64,000 nt of DNA from Cricetomys ansorgei (taxonomy: Eukaryota; Chordata; Mammalia; Rodentia; Nesomyidae): assembly GCA_026225945.1 (NCBI GenBank), contig JAMJFZ010004066.1:224001-288000 (forward strand). Reading direction: 5' to 3'. The notes beneath the pieces were generated by a model. It worked only from the letters and a program-made list of their open reading frames with translations, ran no database searches and was not told where the DNA came from. Shown here one piece after another: positions 21,801-36,800 of this stretch (the stretch's first letter is position 1; every line of letters starts with the position of its first letter). The position numbers and the translations under genes are program-made.

Positions 21801-24800
21801 TGCCTCATTTACAGAGATATTAGAGAACTAAGTATAATTCATGTCAAACATCTTAGAAGGGTCTTACTTAGCTTTATAGATGTTAGCTTATTGTCACTAA
21901 GGAAGGATGCCTTTCACTTACTTTTCTAAAGAATTTTTCAGGTACTTAAAAAGAACAGTATATGAAGTCTCACACATCATTATCTACTTTCAATAATTAT
22001 TAACATAAAGTGAATTTAACTATATCCTCAACTCCTATTTTTTCAAAAAGGAGTATCTAGAGATTACAGTCTGTAATTGTCTAGAACAACATGGATGTGG
22101 CAAAGAATCATACACAAAACATTTTTTTCCAAAAGCTGTATCATCTTAATTGATTACTTCTAGGTCCCAGGCAAGCATTGGCTTCCTGTGCCTCACAAGC
22201 AAGACAGTGAAGCCAGTGTAGCAAAGAACAGGTGGGCAGCCCCATCCTCCATCCCCCAGTTCCATACCCCAGGACTGGTCCAAAAAGAAACGGGATCATC
22301 CAGGGCTACACAGAAAGAGCAGAAGAGATCACTGGAAGCTAAAAGAGACTATTGATTAGGATCAATAAATTCTAATGGCTCCTAGAATATAACAGGGAAA
22401 ACTTTGAAGAGTCATCCTGTCATCTTTCCCCCTTGATTAAACTGTAACAAAGGCTGTTTGCCCTCCCTCTGGCATTCTCACTGGTAGATGTGTCTGAGAC
22501 AGTAAGGGATCCTTCGGTGATCATGGTAGTACCAGTGGATGTTTCTTAAGCCAAACTCATTCCAAACTTATACTCCAAGACTTTCTGGAGTCTTCCATTC
22601 TTTGAATTACATGCCTGGACCAGAGATTCATATACATAACTGGACTGCAAAGAAGGCTGTGTTACAGCATCTCCCACTATCTAGAGCAACACTGGCCAAG
22701 GGAATTCAAGAAATGACAGCAACGTTCTATCTGTGGAGCTCTTGAAATAATACTAGTGTGACCTAGTGTGTTCCACTAATAACTAGTACAACTCTAGAGG
22801 GCACTCTCTGACCAAGTAACTAACTGAAACAAACTGCTTCATGAATTCATTTTAATATTAGGAAATCAACAGCTGCTTGTATCTGCTTGACTTTAAACAG
22901 TGGGAAGGCTCCTAAAGAAAGTTCTGTCTTAACCACGGAGGACCACTCTGCTTCACAGAATATTAAAACTTACAAGATGAGGTTCTTCAGGTCAGAGGAG
23001 TAGTTGATTGTCACCAATTCCATGGCTTTCTGTAAATTCTCTCGCTGAATTCCTGCCAAAGAGTTGCAAGCCAAAGCCAACACAACTTTTCCTAATGATA
23101 TCAGATCTGCTTGCTGACATGAGAAAATAAACACAGCTTTTAATTTCTATGTCACTGGTAAGCTTTCAACACACCGAACACATCAGCAACAGTAAAAGCA
23201 CACTGTAACACACTGAAGAGCTCAGGGCAGGTGCCCGGCATAGTTACTCATCAGAATCATTGCAACCGTGCTGAAAAGCATTTCTGAGCCTCTCTTTCAC
23301 AGTCTCATTTAGAGAATAGGTCCGAAATGTTCGAGCATCCAAGTCATCGTAATGAAAGTATTTCTAGGACCACACTTTTAACAAACATGACTGGAAGCAA
23401 TTCACATGCCAATTATGGGACTATTGCTTTAAAAAAAAGAAAAAGAACTTTTCTGTTATCATGGGGGTGGGAGCAATGTGTGACAGGTGCCAAGGCAACT
23501 CTGGAGTCAGTTTTCTCCTCCCACCTTTACATGGGCTGCAGGGATCCAACTCAGGGCACCAGGCTTATATGGTAAATATCTTTACCTCCTGAGCCACCTC
23601 ACTTGTCCCAAAGTTTACATTTTTATTTTAAAAATTTAAATACAGCTGACATTCTTCCCTATTACACAAAAATGGAAGGCCATTACATGCTTGCTTTGCT
23701 AAGACCACTGCGACTAAACAGACTCATTTCTTATTTCATGAATCCAAGATGTCTAGGAGACATCCAACCACAAGCAAGCACTCACCTGGCTTCAGACGTC
23801 AAGCTGGTAAGCTGGTACAACCTCAATGACATGGCATGCCTTTGTTTCCCAAAATACCATTTTTGCTCACTAGCAGTATAGGTTCCCCCCCCCCTTTTTT
23901 TTTTAATTATTTGCTATCATGAGGCTTTCCTTCTAAAAGGATTCGAGCACTAATTACAACCCTAGGAAACAGAATGGTCCCTGCAGCAGCCTTCTGCAAA
24001 GGCAACCAGCACTTGTCTGGAAGAGTGTGGTTGCTCTTAAGTGCGGAATACACTTGAAGTGATTTTTATTGAGGATTTCTATAAATGCTTAAAATCTGAG
24101 ATCTCACCTCAATTACTGCATGCATGTTCACTATTGAGCATTAGTTTAGTAAGTTTTCAAATCTAGCCATATACTAAAAGCACCCAAGGAGCTTAAACAC
24201 AAACCAAACAAAAATGATGTCTGCTGTCCTCCTCCTTGGCTGAGTTCTGGTGCTAGCCATCAGGGATAACTACTAATGTTCCTAGTGGCTGAGAACCACA
24301 GGCCTTGAAGAGTGTATAAAATGGGTTATCTGGGAAGCCAGGGGTTATAAGGTAATTCACCAGTGACTGCAGCAGCATATGGCTATTCTTAATATTTTAC
24401 CTATTAAATAAAACTTAAGCCAAACTCCATTACTAATACACTTAAACTGTTCAAACTCAACATTTTACTCAAAAGTACTACTATGAGCCTGACATTTTAC
24501 AAATGAGCTTCTTTTCAGGAGAAAAACTGACTAGATTTACAAAATATTCTGAATTTGTTGGAAGGAGCCCAGGCGGAAGCATGGGAAGGGGTCACTATCA
24601 CTCCTCCTTGGCAAGGGCACTGGGAACGCCCAGGCGTCCATCAGTCAATTTAAGAAAGAATAAAGCCTCCCAAGTTATGCTGATTACAATTACATAAATT
24701 CTGACTTTGAGAAATACAGAGTATTTGGCATTTTCTACATGGTTTCAATCCAACGTACTCAGCAAAGTAAACTACAGGTGGTTATTTATCAAGTGTCTGA

Positions 24801-27800
24801 AGCAGCTTGTACCAACAGACGGCCTCCTAATCTTTAAATCTCAGTTTAGCCCCAACCCAGATTAATGCCTCCCTCCTAGAACATTTCATCATTTACTATT
24901 CGAAAAACAAAGACCCACAGCAGCTGGAGAACTATGGATTTAAGCAGTGGCTCTCAACCTTACTAACGCTCCAACTCTTTAGTACAGCTCCTCATGTTGT
25001 GGTGACCCCAACCATAAAATTATTTTCGTTGTTACTTCATATCTGTAATTTTGCTGTTATGACTGTAATATAAATATCTGATTTGCAGATGGTGTTAGGT
25101 GACCCCTGTGAAAGAGTCATTTGAGCCCCAAAGTAGTCACGGGGTACAGGTTGAGAACTGCTCACTTAAAGAAACAAAGTATCTGTTCTGAAAGTACCCT
25201 CCTCCTAAAACCTGGAAACGTTCACTGTCAGAAATAAAATACACACATGATTTGATCCCGTGTAGATTACACTTTACTTTTTATAAAAGAGATTAATAAT
25301 CTTTATTAGTTGAGAAATTTTAGCATTAAAAACTCAGGAATTCTTTTGTTCCCCCTTATTTTCCAGCAAAATAATTTTCCATTTGTTATTTTGCTTTATC
25401 TCTGTTTTCCCCCCATTTGTTGAATTCAGGTGGTTTCCCCCCAGTTCACTTTCAGTTTCGTCCTGATTCCTGGGCTTCTTGTTTCTTTCTCTGATTCTAT
25501 CTATGGCTCCACTTATGTCCCCTTTACTGAAAGTCAGTCTCTAGTCACGTGTCTGAAACAGACTATGAGAAATAGACTACAAAAAACAATGCACTCCTCT
25601 CTCCTGAGATTTCTTTTCTGTAAAATACACTCCTCCTTTGGGACCACCATTAAATCTCGCCCTGCCTTACTGTAATAACTTATATAAAAATCTTCTACAT
25701 ATATACAACAAAAATGAAAAGAAACCTGGTATATCCATTTTGCTGAAAAATAAAGAACTGGATGAAATTGGTTGAAAGTGGATAGAGTTTATAAAGGAAA
25801 GCAGTTTTCTGACTTAGAAAATGGTTGCCCCAGGCCAGGTGATCATTTGTAATTCAAGATAACTTCCCCCTTTTAAAAAAGGCCCTATTTTACAAGATAT
25901 TATACCATAAATAAAGTAAAATAGGATTCGTTTGCAAAACAAAAAACAAAAACAAAAAACAAAACAGTGACTCAGAAAAGTCAAAGTAGCCTTATTTTAT
26001 ATCAGTAAGCCATTTTTTAGTGCTGGAAGTTGAACCCAGGGCTTTGTAAGTGGTTCCTTAGTCAAATAATAATTTTAAAAAGACAATTCAATCCAAAAGA
26101 GAGCAGTGATAACTTTAAGGCATGAGTTTCATTCTTTAATGTGGACAGGAGGCTGTTAAGATTCCTGGTAGTAGTGACTCTAAATGCTATCCAAAAATAT
26201 AGTGTAACTTTCTCAGACATATGCAGATCACTAATATAAAGTAATATTTAGTCACATTTTGGCTAACCTCAAACTCACTGTCTTACCTCCAACCTCCTCC
26301 CTAGTGCTAGGATTGGAGGCATAAGCCACCCACACCTACCTCATCAGTCACTTTTGGATGAAAAACAACTAGACCAATTAGTTACTAAGTAGGTGTAAAG
26401 CAGCAGAAAAGTCACTAAGAAATAACATTCCACAAAAAGAGAACAAACCAACCCCATTTAGATGGAAGAAAACTGCTGTTGGGGGTGTATGTGAGGGGGA
26501 CAATCAGGAGTTTCCCCATACTGCCCACCAGATACCACTATCAACCAGGGCATCTGCTAAGGCAGGCAAGCCAAGGGAATCAAGGTAGGAAGCAAGTGCA
26601 CATGAATACGTGCAAGGGCGCCTCTACATCTCTAACAGCATGGCTGGTTGGTTCAATACTCAAGAGACTCCTGCATGAAGCCCAACACTGAACACTACCT
26701 ATGGTTCTATTTCCCATCCTGTCATTTCCTTCCTTTTTCTTCTGAAATTTTGTATTACATTGAAGTAAACTAAAATCTTCTTTTGAAACAAACCAAAATG
26801 GAACAGGAGGGCAAGAGGAAGTGTCTCTTCGTGTGATGAAACCATTCTGTCCCACACCAAACCTCTGGTTAACAAGTGTCTCAACAGAAATGAACAACCC
26901 TCTCCCCCATGATTTCTTACGCAAAGAACTAAAATCAGCTTTTAATGCCAGCTACATACTTCTGTGAGAAGCACTGTAAGGACAAACCGACTAACATGAA
27001 TGGCTTACTCTGAACATCCAAGTTACTTACTCACGGTAACCTACTCCTAACCCTTCCTCACTGGGTCAATCTCTTTGATGCTAAGAAGTGCTCTACCACT
27101 GAACTACACCCCAAGACTCAGGGATGGGTTCTTGTATTTCTACATATTAGTAAGGAAAGAAATAACAAAATAGCTAAGAACACTGTGGAGCCTAAATGGG
27201 TAGTGACGAGAAGTGATAGCTTTACAGCAACAAAGGAAAAACAGAACAGGACGCTCTAAAGTCAACCTTCTGAAAACAGTGTAGTGGGACAAGCATTCTA
27301 TAAAAGTCAAACTAGCGGATCTGAAAAGGTGAATCCAGCAGTACCATTTAATATAATCCAGCCATCTGACTAATCAGATAAATATGCTCCCTTGTGAAAC
27401 AGCTGGAATCTCTGTTCTTAATTGCCATTCAGTCTGCATAAACCAACGGTAAGGGCTGCACTAAGTGCACCACCGAGTTTAAGAACATCATTAGAGAATA
27501 AGATTTAGACTTAAAAACCCCAAATACTTTGAAAGTAAGTTTAGCTTAAAAGAACAAAAACAACAAAACTAAGCTTTAAGCACCCATACTAATTCTTACC
27601 TGATACTGAGCCATTAATGCCAAAGGATTATTGTTTTGACTGTTATCAAATGTTAAAACATCAAAAACTCCAACACAATTTACTCGCAACCTATAAGGAT
27701 CAAAAAATTTAAAGAAAATCATTATACTTAGTATATACTAATGAATACTTAACATTTCCTAATATTAGGAAGGACTTAAATGTTGGAGACTATCACTTCC

Positions 27801-30800
27801 ATCTCCATCCTCCCCTGCCCACAAAAACCAACCATTTCAGGGATAATGAAACCAGGGCTAAGAGACATTAAATGGTAATTCTAGTCATGAAAAGTCAGTA
27901 ACAGATAAAGTTGGCATGATTAACACTTAACTAACACGTCAAGCTATTTGAGTTATTCATGAAAGTGAACTACTTACACCCCAACACTTGTTAAAGATGC
28001 AGCTGGCACTGTTCCGAGCGTCTTACATGCTCTAGCTCAAACCTCATTTACTAAACAGGTCTTTTAAAATGAAGGGGAATGAGGCACAGCACTGTCCAAT
28101 GTTGATGTTGAAGCTCAAAAAAAGCCAACAACTTCCTCAAGCCAGTTACGGGCAAGTAACAGCAAGAACATGGACCAGGGTGTGCGCGCACAAGGTCTCT
28201 CTAGTTATAGGCCAGGCTGGTAGCCTCCCAAGTATTAAAATTATAAGTGTGAACCCCAGGGTCCAGCTATCTTCAGTTCCATATGGCCAACTAAAAAATT
28301 AGGCCAAGCTAAGGTCTTTGTTACCTCATTGTATTATTTTCAATGCTTAGGATCTAACCAACAACAATCATCTTGCTACTTGTTAAAAATGAAAATTCTG
28401 AGACCTTCCAGATGAACAGCTCTGCAGGTAGAGCCCATCAATCTGAGACTCTGACTTATGGTGCAGTTTGAGAATGATAGTTTGACATGAGAAAGGTATG
28501 CTGATACTTTGTGTTTATTTCTAGATACCTCTGTAACCTTTACAACATTTTGGGGGGCGGTTCACAACCATTTGCAACCCCAGGGAACCCAATCCCATCT
28601 TCTGGCCTTCGTGGGCACCCAGCACATGTGATGCACATACATGTACTCAGGCAGAACAGTTGCACACACGACATAAATAAATCTTTAAAAAAAGATTTAT
28701 CTTTATCCAAAGAAATTCAAAATGCCAGTACCTTGTTTTACCAGTTATCAGAATCTTCGTTGGATCCATTACTCGACACGCCAGACCTGCTGTATGAATG
28801 GTACGCAGAGCAGAACTCAGCTGGACAATATATGCCCAAATGAGCGACTCCGGTAATAATCCAGCATGCTGCCGAGGCAGTGGTCCATCATGCTGGCCTA
28901 GAAGAAAAGGAATCTCCATGAATGTTCCTAACAGTAAGGATTTAACAGGCAAACCCAAGTGTTTCTAAAATTGAGATCATAGGTTTTATATTGTTAGAAT
29001 GGCAGAGGTCTCAGTGAAGTACTTTCTTTTGACCAAACAGATATTTAACAAGAACAAAAATTACTTAAGAAGCAGTGTCCTCACAAACATAATCTACTAG
29101 GAAATAGTTGCCTTTATTCTAACAATTTTTGCGGGTGTTTTTGCTTGTCCATTTTTCAGTACTGGGTATCTAATCTAGGTACTCACACACACTAGGCAAC
29201 TGCGACTGAGTTCCATCCCCAACTTTTAAACTGCTCTTTCATACCTTCTGGGCCAATGTCAATATTTAACTAAGTAACAGAGATATAAAAACTTACCCAT
29301 ATTTTGTTAATTATTTCAGTGAACATAATCGTATAACTATATGGCTGTAAGCCAGCTTTCTGCGAATGAGGTAAAGATGTGAAAGTCAAATGGTTAACCA
29401 TTAACCAACAAATAGAAAGTACAAGCCAGTGTCATGGCACCTGCCTATAATTCTGGCACTCAGGAAAAAAATCAGGAGAACTGGGCAAGTTTGAGGCCAC
29501 ACTGTTCTACATAAAACTCAAGGTCAGCCAGGGCTACAAAACAAGACCTTATTTCAAAAATTGTAAGCAAAAAATTAGTGAATATGTAGTTATGGCTTGA
29601 GACAATATTTTTAACAAGCACATAGAAAACAAACCACTTCATCTCAATTTGGACAGAATGAAGACATTACATTCTACAAACAAGTCTTAGGCGCCTCCAA
29701 AGAGCTCTTTAGCAGGAGCTGCTAAGACAATGACCAAGAGGGCCTGCAACAGCATGACTGAGGGGCGTAGCACAGCTCAGCATGCAAGAAACCTGCCGCT
29801 TAGACCACAGCACCACCACCAATGAGAAGCTTAAATAAATCTATGCGTTTGATATAGTCGAAAGGAAAAGGAGCACTGGCTATTCTGCCTTGTTGCTGCT
29901 GTTTGCTTTTTTTTTGAGATAGGGTCTCACTATGTAGCCCTGGCTGTCCCGGAAACTCATACAGTAGACCAGGTCGACCTTGAACTCAAGAGATCTGCCT
30001 GCACCTGCCTCCCCGAATGTTGGGATTAAATGCATGTGCCACTACACCCAGATATTCTGCTTTGTTTTTGAGACAGAATCTGACTCTCTAGTCCAGGCTT
30101 ATCTCTAATTTGCAGCAATCCTCCTGTCTCAGCCTCCTAAATGCTAGGATTATGGAAATGAGGATTTACAGCAAACACATAGTCCAAAATTTCTATATTA
30201 AGTCTATATGAATACAATTTCTACATCTCACATTATCCCAATCTTTTAAATAATGTACTTCTGACAAATGTACATTTTAAAAAAGATTTATTTTTATGTG
30301 CATTGGTGTTGTGCCTGCATGTATGAATGTGTGAAGATGCCAGATCCCCTGGAACTGGAGTTTTGGATAGTTGTGAGCTGCCGTGTGGGTGCTGGGAATT
30401 GAACCCATGTCCTCTGGAAGAGCACCTAGTACTCCTAACTGCTGAGCCATCTCTCCTGCCTCCAACAAATGTGCCTTTTTAAAGAAATTGCTGCTAAAAC
30501 AATAATTATATAGTAAGAGAAAACGATAGACATTCATGTCTGTATGGTGTGTGAAGGGAAGTTATAAGAGTATGAAGTATGAAAGGATGGATTCTGGGAA
30601 AATGCAAACATTAAGATACATGTTTTCAATACTAGAACAAAATACAGACTTTTAAAAAATTTGTGAAGTGTTCTGAGTAGTTCTCAGAAGGGAATACTGG
30701 CAGTGTCTGTGGATACTTCTGCCGTCAGAGCTGAGGTAGATGGGTATCCAGCAGGCAGGTACCACTGCCCAACAACCTGCACCATAGAACAGCCACCACA

Positions 30801-33800
30801 AAACAAATGACACAGCCCAAGTGTCAAGAGTGCTGAGGGTAGCACAGCTGTAAGTCAAAGCCAACAGCCACTTCACAGGTGTTGTTACTAAAATAAATTT
30901 GAGCTGTAACCGTATTTATCTTTAGAGAAAGCTGCACCACATCCTCCACAAAATCGTGTCTGTGTCTACAGATGATATGTCAAAAGGAGAAATGACCACA
31001 ACACACGATCAGGTTTTCAATGTCAAACAGCCATGTAACCACTCTCTCTTCTGTCAACTGTCAGAATGCAGAAAGCAAGATTAAGAGTAAATTTACGTAA
31101 CATCTTCTGTGTTTAAGAAAATCTTAAGATTAAAAACCACAGTTAACAACATAACATCACAAAATGAGACTGTCCACAAAAATATATATCCTGACATCTC
31201 AAGATGGATTTATGTTCTCTCTGATATCATCTTCCCTCCAAGAAAGCAAGTTCTAAAAATACTTAGGCTCTTTGAAATCAAAGAATTATAAAACGATTAT
31301 TTAAGCAAATATTAGAAAAGGAACAGAAAAAGAAAACAATTCATCCTTAAGTAAAGTTCCTTTAAAAACTGACTTGAACATTTAACAATCAAAAGCATGT
31401 ATTTAGGAAGGCTATCAAGTTATGTTTACAGGATACAAAAACGGGGGGAAATACTCAGAACAAACGAAAGATACTGGTATAAAATCTGAGTCAATACACA
31501 CATTTTCCTAACTTGCTGCAAACCAACTCCAATTCTTTGAGATACTTTTTAAAAAAGTGCAATAGGCTCCTTAAAATGACAAGAATAAACTTGTACATAT
31601 TTAAATGTGAAACTATTCTTCCCCAGAACAAAAGTATGCATCAAAATAGTTTGCTTGCCATCTCTTCCTTACCCCACTTTCTCTTTGTGAAGTAGGCATC
31701 AGCATTAGGGTCATTAAAGTGTCTGCTCATCATAGTTTCTCCTCCAGCATGGAAATCATATGCGAACACAAGAGCTAACAAGGAAAAAGAAACACATATC
31801 ACCGAAGTCCAGCTCCAGACAGCGAAGCTCATGAGCAAGACAAGCACAGGGCCAGTTACTTACAGGGTTCGGCAAATGCTTTAGTGGTAAACACTTCACG
31901 CAGAGTTACAATATTTGAATGCTGAATTTTTTTCCACATATCAACCAACACCATGCATTTTGTGTTAACAAGACGAAAACCTAAAGAAGAAAAATTTCTA
32001 CTACAATCAACTGTAAATGACAGCACATGAGAAATATGAATTTCTACATACGTCTTTGTTGTTTGTAAAGTATTAGTCTCCAAATGAGGACCAAAAAAAA
32101 AAAAAAAAGAAGAAAAAGAAACACTCTTGCTCTCCAAACATGCACAAGAAATACACCACTGTTTACAGTAAAGTACCAATAATCTTAGTCCAAGTAACAC
32201 ACTTATGACAAAAGAAATTCATCTTCCTTACCATGTATCCTCCGAAGGCAGTATGGCAGGTCATCTTTGCTATTTACAGCTTTGTAGCAAGATGTGATGT
32301 ACCCAAAATTACTTGATTTCTGTATCCGGTTGGGGGGTGGCAGTGGTTCTAGAGGGAACAGGCTATGGTAGCTGTCAACTTCTGTGGGAACTGCTAGAGT
32401 AAGCCAAAGAAAGACAATTTTCAGTGATAGGCATTCACAAATCTCTCAGATAATAAAGAAACTAAATCTATCACAAATCCACTGACAAATCCTAACAACA
32501 GATCTGTGTCGTGAGGCAGTACTAGATTTGTAACAAGTCTATAAAACAAACTACTGGTCTCAGTACCAATAAGCCAGGTTATAGAGCAGCCAAAGCACAA
32601 CTGAAGTTCACATACCCAAAATTATTTTGGGTCTCTTGGCAGCATAATAAGGAATTTTTGTTCTCAGAAATAACTACTAGAATTACTAGAAAAATAATGA
32701 GTTACTTACTGGATGTATTAAACATTTTTATCCTAATATTAATAAAAACCAAGATAGAATTTGAATTAACTTTAGAGCATAAGGAAATCTGAAATATGTC
32801 GTATTAAATTGGGAAGTGAGTTCATACTTTTACAAGGACGCGTGCATATATCTATGTGTGGACCTACAGATTTGATAAGTGGCATCGAAACTCTTAAAAA
32901 CCAACCTCTGGCTCAAATAAGTCCAACTGAAGGAAACTATGCCTCCCCTGAATGATTGCGAGGTGCATCTAAAGCAGTGTTGACAGTACAGTGACAGCAA
33001 CAATCAGGTGAGGACACAAGAGGGAAACCAGCTACGACAAGTATTTGCAACAACCTTTTGATAATAACCACGGTTTTAACATCAAGCAAATATAGAAGGT
33101 GAAAGACAAACCCTGCTTGGCACACAGGGATTTCTGGAGCGTACACTGTCTGCCTTCAGAAGCTGTACATCCTGAATTTGTGTGCAGCGGCTGTGCACGG
33201 TTTGTTTGGAAGTGGTCACGTGACAAAAAGGTTATGAATAGGGTTTCCAGCTCTGTCTTCCCTTCAGTCTGTCGCACTTGTGATACGACCACTGTCTGAC
33301 TTAAGGAATTTCAAGCCCCCGTGTTGCACTGAGGCTTCCTCATGACCCTGCTGGAACACAGCCCTCTGAGCTACGGTCCCACATACACCTCTGTGGTGGG
33401 GTCTGCCCAGCCCCAAGCGCAGTGCACGTGTGTAGCTTCCTTTGGTGCCCCACAGTCACTCACCTTTCCCCCTAGTGTGGCCACTTTGAACAGTCTTAAC
33501 TTTAAAGTAACAAAAGGCTGGTTCTTTTTTGAGGTACTGCCTACTAACCCAGCATGGTCCCTTCCCTCTATCAGTGGTTAGCAACCTTATCAGCCCACAT
33601 GACTCTCTTGGGCTTTAGTCTAAGAATCAGTGCTAGGCCAAACTCCGCTTTTGAAATAGCTATTCTGTAAATAATGTCTTATATATAAATGTGCATATTT
33701 GCTTTTCTAAGCTTCTCCAGAGTAAGAGCTCAATTTTATTAATAAGATATCATTAATATGTAGAAAGTATTCAGTGTACTTATAGATTTCACACAAATTA

Positions 33801-36800
33801 TTTAATTAAGTCCAAACAAGATAGCTGGGAGAATTTCTCCATCCTGATTCTTTATAAAAATTACATAAATCATTCGAATGGAAAATAACAATAGTAAAAA
33901 TTAAAATGACATTACTATGTGTCTGTCCTTCAAGCTCCTTTACTGTACAGCACACCATTTAATGTAGGTTTGAAAGTAACACTCTATCCATCAGTACTTG
34001 TTTCATACTTGAGTCAAAATGCCATCTGAGATTAAGCACAAGATTACTGATTCACGACTGGAAATGCAGCTCAGTCACAGGAAGCACACATAAGGCCCTG
34101 GGTTCAGTGTCCCACAGCCAAGGCAAAATGGGAAGCAAAAACATTCGTGCTTTACGGAAGGACCTCACATTATCTCTTAGGCGTCTGACTCTACGAAATG
34201 TATTTCACAGCTCTGCAAACCACAGGTAATTGATAACATTAAAAACAATCTTTAGAAAGGAATTAGTCTGTCCTGTGCAGTACGGTTCTACTGACATCTT
34301 TATTTGACACAAATGTGAACCTTAAACCCTTGGATAGTGTGGATTTGGTTGTTACTCCCATTTACTCGCTGTTTCTCAGTGTGGACATTTCAACAGCACT
34401 GTTCTTCCAGTCAGCAGCACAGGACACCCTTCCATTATGTCATTCAAATTCTTACAGGGATTCTACAGCAGAGCTATTTCAATTCTCTGGTTAAATTTAT
34501 TCCTGTACTGGTATGTGCTTATTTATTGTTTAGCAGCTATTTTAATAAGGCTACTGATTTCTGGATATTGATTTTTATACCCTACAACTTTGCTGAATTT
34601 GTGTACTGTTCTAGAAATTTTCTGATATGGTCTTTGTGATTTTTATAGCATGCCACTTGCCATCTCCTAGACGACCTTTCTTTCTTTCTCTTGCTTGACT
34701 GCTCTGGCCAGGGCTTGCAGTGCAGATCTGAATGGAAGTGGCACCCTCATCCCCATTCACTATTAGCTGTTGTCTTGTTTTAAGTGTGTTTTAAGTTAAA
34801 ATGTGTTGCTTCTGTGTCCAATTTAGTTTTTTTCATAAAGGGATGCTGAATCTTAAAAACAGTATTATTACCTATTATTCTATTCTTTGTGTTTAGTTCA
34901 ACCTAATAAGTACACTTAATTATTCATGATTAAAGGGGTGCTTAGTATTAAAATGATTAATGTAAAAAATCCACTGTAGAGATAAAGGCCACAAAGAAAA
35001 TCAAATGGAACATTACATCTGATGGCTGAATTTTACTCTTAGTCCGGAGCACAATTCTACCAGATCATATTGAAACTGATGGGGACAAGGAGCAGAAAAG
35101 GGTAAAAGATGCTAGCATGAGTTTTAGTTTTTTCCCTCCAAGTCCATACCAATGACCAGCCATACGCATACCAATGAGTAAGAGATCAAGTACATAAAAT
35201 CCATTGCAGTAAGCCTATGGCAGGTCTCTCAGTTCAGCATTACTAAGCCCATGAAGGATTGTCATGTATGCTGCAGGGCGTACAGAGCATCTCCAGCCTG
35301 CTCAAGTTTTCTGAGATGTAAAACATTCCACTGGTAAATATAGCCAAGATACTTGGCTACAAGTATTTAGTCCATATGGAAGAAATGGAGTGAAAAAAAG
35401 AACAGATTAATAGATGAGCCAACATGAGACTTTAAGGGTACTAAAACAGTGAACATGGCTTGGTCTGGTGGCATTCAGGAGGCAGACAGATCTCTGTGAG
35501 TCCTAGACCAGCAAGGGCTACACAGTGAACCTGTCAAATAAAAAGCTAACAAAAATATATATATAGTAAACCAAGGAACAAAAGTTTCAGTCACAAAAAT
35601 GATAGAATCTTTTATTATGACATGTCTGAACGTAGCTGTACAGGCCTAGATTAATACTAATCGTTAGTCTATGCTACTCAAATCACTGGCCCTGCCTCTG
35701 CAAAATGACAGAATGTTAGTTTAATTGCGTAACTTCATAAAAAGGTGCACGTTGTGTGTAGCCACTTCCATCTCACTTTTTATTCTTGTATTATTAAGAC
35801 CCTCCTGTGTTGCTCTCCATCAGTATACTTTCTTCCAAACCACCCACCACCCCATCCGCTATCCTTCAGATGGGCATCCGGATTGCTCCAGGTTTCCACT
35901 GCTGTGTGAACTTTTATGTCCTGTACATCTTCCAGCTGAAATGGTGAAAGTTTACCTTGATCTAGAATCAGAAACCCTAGGGTAAGTGGCAGACAGATAT
36001 TCAGCTTGGGTTTTCCAAAGCAGCTGCAGGTTCAACAATTTAAACTATCATCAACACTGAGAACATATGGATCTATAACCGACCACTGTAAGTTGGCAAA
36101 TCATCAAGTCGTTTCCTACTTGTATTTGCTTCTCTTGACACATATACTAGCTATAAGGATCATCCATGAAACCACCCACTTTCATCTTTGGCCATTTTCC
36201 CACTGAGCTTTTTTTTCCCATCTCTTTTTTTCTATTTTTTTCTTTTTCTATAACTTGCCTTTTTCTATTATCTGTCAACTGTAAAGATTGCAAATATTTC
36301 CTCCCAAATTTCATTCCTCTTTAACAGCAGGTGTCTTTGATCATTTTTAAATTTTAGTTTGGTAGAACTTACGAATTTATTAGTATTTTGCTTTTGTGAT
36401 TTTAGCCGCAGTGCTAGGGAGTGAACCCAAGAGCTTACCAGGCAAGTGCTTTCCATTGAGCTATATCCATGGCCCAGTATTCTTTTCATAAGGAAAAAAA
36501 TCTTTTTTTGCATCCTGTATAGTAAATTTTTAGCTATTAAAATGTATTATTTATTTATTGGTGCATACAGTAGGAGTTTTAAAGATTTTAGGCATGTAAA
36601 TTGTCTTGTTAAAATTTTTTTAATGTTACTTAAGATAGGATCCAGCTGTTTCTCCCCGCCACAACCTCCCTCACCACCCCGCCCCCCCGCCCCCCCTCAC
36701 TCAGTTTTCTGAGACAGGGTTTCTCTGTATAGCTTGTGCTGTCCTGGAATTTGCTCTGTAGACCAGGTTGGTCTCAAACTCAGAGATCTACCAGGGGCTG

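Larger units (their letters stand above)
20537..22973 (-). other. Pan3: Pan3 intron
   Basis: It contains an old B1-like copy (about 20925-21042, reversed) and a B2/B4-type SINE (about 21425-21602, reversed). The rest, notably 21650-22970, is AT-rich and shows nothing I recognise. Confidence 0.75.
23114..27599 (-). other. Pan3: Pan3 intron
   Basis: It holds a reversed B3 (about 23466-23610), a C-run/T-run at about 23886-23905, a URR1-like hAT remnant (24945-25160), ID pieces (about 26018-26062 and 27062-27117), and a B1 scrap (about 26263-26340). The intervals 23910-24940, 25170-26010 and 26345-27060 show nothing I recognise. Confidence 0.7.
28898..31672 (-). other. Pan3: Pan3 intron
   Basis: SINE-rich in its first half: ID (about 29153-29222 and 29755-29830), B1 (29430-29565, 29906-30052, 30058-30160) and B2 (30285-30465). 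From 30470 to 31670 I recognise nothing. Confidence 0.75.

Noticed and set aside
33575..33640. Possible second hAT-type terminal repeat (CAGTGGTTAGCAACCTT)
   Set aside because: Only one end is visible and the body does not match URR1 or MER5 well enough to report.
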